From the NCBI GenBank assembly GCA_021018995.1, contig CM037588.1, forward strand, positions 148,881,725 through 148,945,724: DNA of 64,000 nucleotides, given 5' to 3'. The translations under genes and the position numbers were made by a program. The stretch's first letter is position 1. Each line of letters begins with the position of its first letter. This DNA comes from Chloranthus sessilifolius. Taxonomy: Eukaryota > Streptophyta > Magnoliopsida > Chloranthales > Chloranthaceae. Below the pieces are notes generated by a model, which saw only the letters and a list, made by a program, of their open reading frames with translations, had not been told where the DNA came from and did not search any database. Shown here one piece after another: positions 56,028-64,000 of this stretch.

Positions 56028-57790
56028 TCATCCAAATATCCATAAGTAAGGTCCAAAGACCGATAATAAGATATAATATCATGTAATATCGAAGGCTTTC
56101 GCAAGTCATGTCAAACCGGGCGCGTCATTGCTCGCACCAATGCGCGTCAGGCTTTCCTTTTCCAATAGGCATTTGTAAGTTCTTAGATTAAATATACTCA
56201 TTGCTCGGTCTCCTAAAGGGAATGGCTGGTTCGGGTAAGTGGTGAATGAGATGAATTTTGGTAGGTAAGAGGTCTCTTCGTTTATTATTATTTTGGTTTC
56301 TTTCTTTTTGTTTTATTTTATTTTATTTTTATTTCAATTTTGGAAGTAAGGGGTTTTGCAAATTCAGGAATTTTAACTTAAGACTAATTCGGTGGTAAAT
56401 CTTCAAAAAATATGGCTTTCGAGACGTCGCTGAGCAGATCTACCGGTACAGGATTTGTAGACCGACTGTTTATGTGGTTGTTAAGACGAAACTTGGCATA
56501 CCGGATACTCTGTCTAACATTCTCGACAAATACTGATGATTGTCTCTTATGGGAGGACTACAGTGATTCGTGAGTCGAGAGAGATGGGTTTTGAAAATAT
56601 TTAAATTAATCATAGCTAACTATATATATTGGAAGCAATATCGAGTAAAAGAGAGGGGATAATACTTACTTGCTGGGTTCATGATGGGATTGGAGATGTC
56701 GTAGTGATGTCGTGGTGGGACATGGTGGTCTTTCCCGTTACGGTTGCATGTTGGGATGAGTCCCGGTCATTGCAGGCTGAGATGAGACGCAAGAAAGTCT
56801 CTTCTCTTCCTTCCTGTCATAGTGTATCGTAGACGTGATGGGATATTGGGGGTCTGCATTAAGCTGGGGGATTACTGGTCGTAGGTCTGATAGGGGCATT
56901 TGGATCCTGGTGGGATTTTTTTATATGTTTGAGATGCGATGGGATGTGGGAGGAGTCCCTCTTCTTCTGTTGGAGTCTAGCGACTGCTGCGTAGCTAGGG
57001 ATTTGGCAGGTAGGCTCTCTGCTTTCGTGATAGGACATTGGTTGAGCATAGTTAGCGATGGGACTTTTAGAAGGTTTAACTTTATGCAAAGTTTCATGAT
57101 GAGGATTTCGAGGAGGTGTGATTGGTGTCAGAGCTATAAGATAAGATGAAGTTGTTGTGTCGCGGTGGTGTGTGTGATGCAATTGAGTGACAGGGTTCAA
57201 TAACAGCGGGGTGCAGGATGTTTGGATCGCTTGGTGAGATATCGCAATGAGTTGTTGACCGTTGATAGATGTAATTGATGTGTTTCTTTCTTTGGCAGAA
57301 CATGGGCTATATGAGACTACGTCGCGGTTGCGTTGTGATTGTGTGTTCTGTTGGACAGGACAAAGGGTGTGGTTAATGCTTCCTTCTTCATGTGGGGTTA
57401 TGTGATGGGAGAAAGGGTTTTAATCTCGATCGAGTTGGGAGTAAAAGGTGTGAGAATGTATGAATTTGGGTATTGCGATTGAAAGTTTGAAGGGGTTATT
57501 TAAGCGTTTGGCTGTGTGCGTGTGATTGGATTACACGCTCTGTCATAAGTGTGTAATTCAAATATCACCAGGTCACTGTGCGGGCGACCTTTTGTATTGC
57601 ACACCACTTTTGTAGCACACAACTTTATTGCGCGCTTTGATATAAGCACGGGATCGAGGCGTCGTACTTGCTGGGCAAACAAAAGTTGGATTACGTGAAT
57701 AGGGGATTACGTGTGATTTGGGTTAAGTGCCATTTTTACTACACATGATTAGATTGCGCGCCTGGATTTTGACGCACTATTAGATTGCTC

Positions 57791-57800
57791 TCTATATAAG
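57791..57800 (+). promoter_or_regulatory. TATA box of family C unit (copy 3)
   Basis: TCTATATAAG followed 10 bp later by TCTTCATTTTC. Same arrangement as at 12291. Confidence 0.65.
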
Positions 57801-58250
57801 GGGCGAAAATCTTCATTTTCTTACAACTCGAGTTTTATAGTTACTTTTCTCACTTTCTAGTGTACTTGTGATATTGGGTGATCTAACCATCTGATTGAGA
57901 TGTCATTTCTTCTGATATTCATCGTTTCGCATAATCTTCCACCTTATATGCTACTTGGTGGAGTAGATTTGAGAATGGGCGGTGTTGGAAAAGAGAAGAC
58001 CGGTCTTCACATCGATCCCTTTTAGGGAGCAGTGAAGGCAGCATTGAGGAGGCGGCGGCGGAGGAGGTGAAGATGGGGGAAGAGTCTGGGTTACAAGTGG
58101 AGGGATGTATTCCCCAATCAATGCTCCATCTCTCCTTCTGAAGCCTCCGATTGGATGCTCTGCTCCTCGCTTTGTGTTCATTTCGGGTCTCCAGTTTTGG
58201 TTTTAGGTTGTAAGTTAGGTTCTAGGTTTTCATTTTGGATTGTATATTCA

Positions 58251-58308
58251 GGAGGTATGCCTCCGGTGATATTGTGCATAAATATTTATTAAATGAATAA
58301 AAGGTGTT
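58251..58308 (+). terminator. 3' hairpin GGAGG-TATG-CCTCC and poly(A) signal (copy 3)
   Basis: Hairpin 58251-58264, then AATAAA near 58301. Confidence 0.6.
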
Positions 58309-58330
58309 TGATATTTGTTTTGAAATTTGG

Positions 58331-59829
58331 TTTGGTTGGGTATTTATTTAAGGTTTGTTATGTAACTTTGAGGAATTTTGATTTTGTCATTGTAAGAGCA
58401 TGAGTTCCAAGTTTACGATTTTAAGGTTGGTTTGTCTTAGTCTAATGTTTGATGACATCTGGTTAGAAATGTGTGAGTTTGAGTTTAATTTGTGAACATT
58501 CTAGATGGGGTTAGGTATTTTAATCCCATTGGTTCATCTATTTTGGGAGGATTTATATTTTTGAGGGGTAAGTGTCGTGCTTTGGTTGGTTGATCTAGGC
58601 TTATTATGGATTATGGTTCTTTTCTAGAGGGGTATGTGTTTGGTTTAGAATTAACTAGATTGAAAGGGTTTAAAAATGTGACACTTGTCACTTTGTGGTA
58701 TAGGAGGTATAGTTTTATAAATACAAGCCAAAGGCTTTGGGTCTTATTTTGAATTTTATTTCAAGCTTAGGATTAAAATTTTGGGGCATTTTTTTTTGTT
58801 TTGTTTGAGATCTAGGGCATTTTCTTTTATATGTTATGTTCATTAATGTCTTTTCTTCCTTTCTATTTTGTATCCCGGGTATTGAACTCGAAGAATTATG
58901 ACTATTAACTGAATTATTGGGAATGGATGGGATTGGGAATTTGGGGTGGTGCTAGGGTTGGTGCTATCAATCCAACTCGAAGTGTCACCCCATTGGGAGA
59001 AGAGATGGAGGAGTTAAAAGCGGAGGAAAGAAAACCCAAGGATAAGGCAAGATTAGAGTTCTCATGACCGACTCCTATCTTTCCTCTCTAGGCTCTGCGG
59101 ATTCAGTGTTAGTTGCTCCTCCTTGTTATGCTTTCCAAGGTGAGCTTCCATGGATGGCTCTCGCAAGTCCTGGGTGGCTTTCTATCAGCCACTCTTTCTT
59201 TTCTACGAGCTCAGGCCTTTGAGATGGTGTTGCTTCGTCATGTGGTTGGAAGAATTGTGTGGCAAGGAACATCTCTGGAAGAAAAGGGGGAGGAAAGGAT
59301 GTCATTGTCAGAACTCGTTCAGGGTGTACTCCTTCTCCGGGCTTCTCCAAGATCTTTGTTTCCAGAATAAATCTGGATTCGGGCATTGCCTGAAGGTGTT
59401 GATTTTAAATTTCTTATTTTAAGTTGTATATTCAGAGGGTATGCCCTCAGTATGATTTGTAATTATATCTTTTATTTATGAATGCTTGAAGTTTGAATTA
59501 GTTCTGGTTTATTTGATTTGGATCAGGTTGTTTTAGTGGGGTGATTTCTACATTTGGTTAATTCTTTTGGCCATGGCTGAAATATTTTTAGGGTAAGATG
59601 TAAGTCAGGGGTTAAAGTTTTGATGGGGTTTCAATGGGTTTAAGTTTCGGTATTTTGGGGTTTGGATTTGTTGTGCTATTTTTTGGAGTGTATAAAGTGT
59701 GCGAATCTGATTTAGGATGTATGTGTGTGTTCTATGATTGTTCATTTTTATTTATTTATTTATTTAATCATTAGTGTCCAACCTGTAAATGATGAATTCC
59801 TAGTTTCTGCAGTTTGGGTAAAATTTTAA
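58331..59829 (+). pseudogene. Decayed remnant of a further family C-like unit
   Basis: Mostly T-rich sequence without a credible ORF. Around 59085-59370 there is GC-richer, coding-like sequence on the plus strand, preceded by an acceptor-like CTCTCTAG (59083-59090) and followed by the hairpin GAGGG-TATG-CCCTC (59435-59448), as at the other 3' ends. Overlapping ORFs on both strands (59113-59422) show no family. I read it as a 3' exon fragment. Confidence 0.35.
59435..59448 (+). terminator. 3' hairpin GAGGG-TATG-CCCTC
   Basis: Five-bp stem, TATG loop. Both arms differ from the copies at 12811 and 58251 but remain complementary. Confidence 0.6.
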
Positions 59830-59834
59830 CAGTT

Positions 59835-60210
59835 TGGGTTAATTGCGCGCAATTCTTAGGGCGCATGATTTGATTACGAACCTATAAGGCAGCGCGTGAT
59901 GTCAGGGTGAAAGGGGTAATTACGCGTGGGATTTTTGGCGCATAATTTGATTGCGCGTTCTTTACAGAATGCACGATGGAAGCGTTGTCGGCTTAGCCTA
60001 TGGGCTAATTTGGGGGATCACGCGCGCATTTCATGGCACGTGAATGGATTACGTGTCTTCGCCTTGATGCGCAATAGTTGAATTGCGGCTTTTCCAAGCG
60101 GGCGATGTTTATATTGCGCACAGCACATGGGTCGCGCAATTTGGATTATGCACTATCTATCAAACGCACAATCGGGTTGCACACCTAGATTCGAGTGCAC
60201 GATCAATCTG
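59835..60210 (+). repeat. GCGC/AATT-rich word block upstream of PMD pseudogene
   Basis: ATTGCGCGC, GCGCATGATT and ATTACGCGT words every 20-40 bp. Counterparts at 11930-12290 and 57510-57785 (plus) and 16075-16270 (minus) precede the same type of TATA box. Confidence 0.6.
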
Positions 60211-60214
60211 AGTG

Positions 60215-60223
60215 CTATATATG
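60215..60223 (+). promoter_or_regulatory. TATA box of plus-strand PMD pseudogene
   Basis: CTATATATG, with TCTTCATTTTC about 10 bp downstream and the ATG about 170 bp downstream. Confidence 0.65.
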
Positions 60224-60390
60224 TCCGTGGGTCTTCATTTTCTAACTATGCTATCCATTTTTCTCTGGATTTTACTTTTCCTTATTCTCTTGCGTCTTGA
60301 TTTTTGTGTTTTCTCGATATCTTACGGTCTACTCGTCCATTTAGGGTCCTGTTTCTGTTCTTCCTAGGTTTTCAAGCTCTTTCTTTTGAG

Positions 60391-63300
60391 ATGGAGTCCA
60401 GGGGCAGTGATCAATTTTACACATCTATATCAGATTTGGAGTGGATGTTAGCGACAGAGGTTGGTGAGACCTCTGAGGTTCATGTTGTCATTGAGGTGGG
60501 TACCGAGGTGTCGATGAGGGAGGAGATCCCTAAGATCAGAGACACTAGTGAGGATGAGGGAGAGGGTGAGGCTGAGAGAGGTGAGGGTGAGGCTGAGAGA
60601 GGCGGGGGTGAGCCAATTACAAGGCATCTAGCTGGAGATTATCTGGTGGTGTGCGAGGAGATTTTGGGTGTCCCGTATAGATCTAGTTGATCAAGGCCAA
60701 GGGTAGTTCGAGTTACTTGGTTCTTTAATACATTTGCCAGTGGCTTCATCCCTCCGAGGCATCATTCGAAGCCGAGGGCATCTTTCGAGGCGCGTTGCGA
60801 TGGCAGGTCGGGAGCTCGTGGTTAAGCCAGGGTTGGCTGCAGATAGGGCTTCGTGCATTCTTGATGCATTTCTTTGGTGCAGTACTCTTCTCTTATTCGA
60901 CTCAGGGATGCATCACCAGATTGTTTTTTATGCTTCTCGGGGATTTGGATCGGGTCCCTACCTATGCTTTGGGTGTGGCCGCATTGGCACATCTCTATAG
61001 CAACTTTATCGTCGGGGGCCAGGTGTTATGATGATCGGATGTTTCATTCCCTTCCTCCAAGTAAGTTTTAGTTAATTGGTGTCATAATGTCTTCGATTTT
61101 CCCCTTTTTTGCTTTTTTGCTTTTTTGCTCTTTTGGTCGTAGCAACTATTCAGTATTTCTTTTTTTTCTGCTCTCTAGTTTTGGGCGTATGATCACTTTG
61201 CCTTTCTTCATCCATGGGTCCCGACGGAGATTACGTTCAGATTCCCACGGATGCATGTGTGGAGGATGGCGTTGGGTCGTAGTCATTGGTCTTCGGATCT
61301 TCAGACCGTGCGAGGTCTTTTTAAGGATATGCATGTTGGGCAGGTAGGTGTTTTCTATATTGTTGTTACATTTTCTCAGTTTGGTGCTTTTGTTTCTTGG
61401 GTTTCAACGTTTATTGACAAATTTTCCTATTGGTTTACAAGTGATTTGGAGGCCCTATGCAGCTGGGGAGGATGTCGATGTGCCAGTGATTCTGTCTGGC
61501 CAGGCTTTCTTTGATGTGGACATATGGGTCCATTGTTTTGAGAAGGTGGAGAGGATCCACCTATCTCGAGTGGTACGACAGCTGGACTCGCTCAGGGAGT
61601 CCCTCTGAAGATTCGCCACAAAGTGGCAAAGAGGATGACTGGTCCCCCTGGCCAAAACTTTGTGAAGAAGATGGCTATTCAGATGGAGGATTTTAGGTCT
61701 GGGGGGACTAGGGTGACCGGGGCACGCAATGAGGTAGATGCTCGAGAGTTCGCGAGATGGTTCAGGACACTGGGCGGTGGGAGCTTATTTACGAGACCTT
61801 TTCATGGGAGTGGCTCTTTCATGGTCAGTGGTCCTGAGTCAGTGTCAGCATTGAGGGAGAGATTGGTCGTGTTAGAGTAGGGCCATCTCACTATGGGCGT
61901 CCGCGGAGCGTTGGATGCCCTTCATAAGGCGATTGAGCAGACGGTGTGCGCTCCTTGTCCTGATGAGGATATGTTGTGCCTCCTGACTACTTTCGTGGCT
62001 CAGGCTAGGGCAGCAGAGGATGAGCTAAGAGTTCAGCTGGTGGAGACTCAGCGATCTCTGGTGGGTGTGTTTATCTACGAGTTTTGTCTATTTCTATTTC
62101 TAGTGGTTCTTGTATGATATTTTTGTTTGCTTGTTTTTTTTGTTTTTTTTGCTAGACTGAGAGAGAGAGGGTGCTTGTCAGACGGCATTGCTCGAGACCT
62201 ACCGTAGTCAGCAGCTGGCTGACCGAGATGCGGCGGCTAGCCTACATTCTGAGATTGATCGATTGGTGAGTGTTGGTAATGTGTTTATTTTAGTGGCAGA
62301 TTTTGTTAAATCTGATGTGTTGCTTGGTACTTGCAGAGAGCGGAGCTGGCCACTGCTGGAGGCTCTGCTTTGGCATTCGATCCGTCTTCAGTTGCTTCTT
62401 CGAGTTGGGAGGATCCGACAATGGTTCAGCTCCGAGCCGAGCTAGAGCATTGGGTACGTGTTCTAGATTCTTAAGTTATAGATTCTTATGTAGTTTACAG
62501 TTTGTTGATATCATGCGTTATGTCTTCTCAACACCGTCTTGCTGAGGATCTCTAGATGAGAGAGGCGACTGCTGCTTCTGTACTTCTGGAGAGTCAGGTA
62601 TGATTTGTAGTTTGTTGGTGTTTTATTTCGTTCGTCTGACTATCTGTATCTGACAAGTTTTGTATATGTCAATGTTATCTTTATGAAGGCCGTTCCGTAC
62701 TCTACTCATGGGGTTCCTCCTCAAGCGTCTACTCCTATTCCTAGTCAGGTATGTTTTAGTTATTGTGGTCGTAGTCATTATATTAGTCATAATGTTTTTT
62801 GATGTATCTGCTTGTTTGTGTTGCAGCTGCCCACATTTGTTGTTCCTTCCGTGCTGCCTGCTGACCCAGTGACCGCTGCAACGGTTGAGCATCTTCTTGG
62901 AGAGAGGGTGGATCTGGTATGATTATCTTCTTTTCAAAAAATTTCATCACAAATGTTCATATATATATTGGTTTTCTTTGACTCAGTGTTGTAACTCAGG
63001 TTCATCAGCTTGAGGAAGCGCGCCTAGAGGTGGCGTGAGCGTGCGCCACTCCTGAGGCGAGACAGATCCTTGGGGACACGCAGAGCTGCGAGGACCTACT
63101 TATCAAGATGATGGTTGCGCGGGAGACTCAAGTTGAGGAGATGGAGGCAGCGCGGAGGACGGTGCAAGCTGAGATGCAGGAGAGGATTGATCGTCTGCAG
63201 CATCATCTATCAAGGAGTGAGTGTGGAGTACGCGAGATTGTTGGTCGTTTGATTGGTCTGGATCCAGTGTCGATAGGTTCTCAGGCAGGGCAGTCTAGCC

Positions 63301-63568
63301 GTATGACTCGTGAGCATGTCAGGGATTATGTCGAGGAGACTCCGCCATCCAGGAGCTACTGGCTGAGTGTCATTCTCGCTCGCGATCCAGGTGGGCTGCC
63401 AGTCAAGTGAGCGAGGGGGATTCTGTAGTGGGGCTTTCGATTCATCTACAGGTTTTGCTGACTCCGGGTTTCGGGATTGTGTTTTCGAAGTATCAGTCTA
63501 TAGACCTCCGGGCTGATGATACTGGGGACAACGGTGATCGGCCATCTCAGCGACAGCGTAGGGAGTAG
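60391..63568 (+). pseudogene. Plant mobile domain (PMD) multi-exon pseudogene
   Basis: Start at ATG 60391, aligned with the minus copy (15891). Exon 1 is acidic with GEGEAERG repeats and runs straight into AGDYLVVCEEILGV. The first half of the PMD core and intron 1 present in the minus copy are missing. After a TGA (60688) come TWFFNTFASGF, then LLGDLDRVPTYALGVAALAHLY (60935-61000) and ITFRFPRMHV (61231). Later exons: DVDVPVILSGQ, AKRMTGPPGQNFVKKMAIQ, DAREFARWFRTLGGG (61620-61880), ALDALHKAIEQ, and a coiled-coil C-terminus (ETQVEEMEAARRTVQ, 63120). Many small introns show GT/AG ends, for example donors after GAGAGTCAG (62598), AGTCAG (62749) and GATCTG (62917). Exon order matches the minus copy. 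Internal stops and frameshifts make it a pseudogene. Confidence 0.75.
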
Positions 63569-63633
63569 GGGTGTATAGTTTACCTTTCTTTTGTATTATT
63601 ATCATTTTTTATGTCGTGCTCATTATATATGCA

Positions 63634-63647
63634 GGGGGTATGCCCCC
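63634..63647 (+). terminator. 3' hairpin GGGGG-TATG-CCCCC downstream of PMD pseudogene
   Basis: Five-bp stem with TATG loop, 66 bp after the last PMD stop codon. Fourth member of the co-varying set. Confidence 0.62.
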
Positions 63648-63660
63648 AGTGACGTATGCA

Positions 63661-64000
63661 AAAGAAAATTTTGATATATATTTTTAACCAATTTGTTAGT
63701 TCAGTTGTACCTGTATTGGTTCCTTTTCTTTTAGTTACCTCTTGCATTTGCCTTTCGCTTTTAGTGTTGTCAGTTGTCATCGGGACTTGGATGCTTCCTC
63801 AGTTAGCCCAGTGGTGGCTGAAGGTTGCTTTGTATCTACACATGTAAAGGCAAGGCTATCAATAATTTTTATTCTCCCCCTTACTTGTTGTCAACGGGGG
63901 CGAGCGTCTTAGACCTGGGTCTGGTAGTAAAAGATGGATATATGCCCTTTTTTTTTTTTTTTTTTTAGGAAATAAAAATAATGCAACAGGGAAAGCAAAT
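63661..64000. other. No feature recognised
   Basis: T-rich, short overlapping ORFs only. A T-run lies at about 63950-63966 near the window end. Confidence 0.5.

Larger units (their letters stand above)
46091..58330 (+). repeat. Family C repeat, copy 3, split by an Athila-type insertion
   Basis: Starts TGTTGGTGCGTGC like copy 1 and is interrupted at 46650/53636 by the three-LTR element. The rest (53641-58330) follows copy 1: CTAAGGAGGATTAGCC block (53940), GCGC block I (54640-55090), 85-bp tandem repeats, inverted repeat (55543), GCGATGGGA-type region (56660-57250), GCGC block II (57510-57785), TATA (57791) and 3' hairpin (58251). The PMD gene is again lost between TATA box and hairpin. About 57955-58200 aligns with 12480-12745, keeping a frame fragment with GSSEGS followed by a KPPI-type segment. 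Confidence 0.65.

Noticed and set aside
59113-59422. Three overlapping ORFs of 85-90 codons on both strands
   Set aside because: No family resemblance and mutual overlap. Treated as part of a decayed exon region.

Overview
The window reads as intergenic heterochromatin of a flowering plant. It is AT-rich and packed with nested LTR retrotransposons: Athila-type and chromovirus/Tekay-type Ty3-gypsy. It also holds multi-exon pseudogenes with the plant mobile domain (PMD), which is restricted to plants and their transposons. I see no bacterial-style operon, rRNA or tRNA gene, and no intact ordinary host gene. All family assignments come from reading motifs; no search was run.

Layout. 1-7578: a decayed Athila-type element on the minus strand (5' LTR on the right, PBS, gag remnant, protease, RT/RNase H, integrase, an env-position ORF and a long noncoding 3' part). 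7579-12.9k: copy 1 of a repeat here called family C, plus strand. About 13.0-19.4k: family C copy 2, minus strand, with a PMD pseudogene at 13178-15891. 19405-20340 and 26903-27108: one Athila-type LTR split by a Tekay-like element (20341-26902, minus) that has lost gag-pol and keeps one extra ORF. 27109-30180: the rest of that Athila element, with pol deleted. 30795-45836: a solo LTR (TSD TTTGA) split by a long Tekay-like chromovirus (32540-45784, TSD AGGGT). 46091-58.33k: family C copy 3, split by a three-LTR Athila-type insertion (46651-53635, TSD GTCTC). 58.3-63.7k: another promoter/PMD pseudogene/3' hairpin unit.

The central chromovirus is the most informative element. It has 2.5 kb LTRs, a tRNA-iMet-type PBS, gag and pol broken by stops, and a probable 166-bp spliceosomal intron exactly between gag and protease. 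Between integrase and the 3' LTR lies an uninterrupted 520-codon GC-rich ORF (ORF3) with its own TATA box. Directly upstream of that TATA box is a roughly 830-bp array of the palindrome TCGATTAATCGA. The same array occurs in the element's LTRs. The second, gag-pol-less element repeats the array-TATA-ORF3 module. A protein gene that persists when gag-pol is lost, together with CpG-bearing palindrome arrays in the same elements, resembles the logic of transposon anti-silencing systems such as VANC and its repeated target motif in VANDAL transposons. This is the main hypothesis of the report. It is inference, not proof.

Other signals of interest are a 56-codon LTR ORF whose peptide is conserved across divergent LTRs, several hairpins whose arms co-vary between copies, a different CG-ended palindrome (CGCTCGAGCG) at the equivalent place of the older solo LTR, and palindromes of the same core upstream of the TATA box in an unrelated Athila-type LTR.
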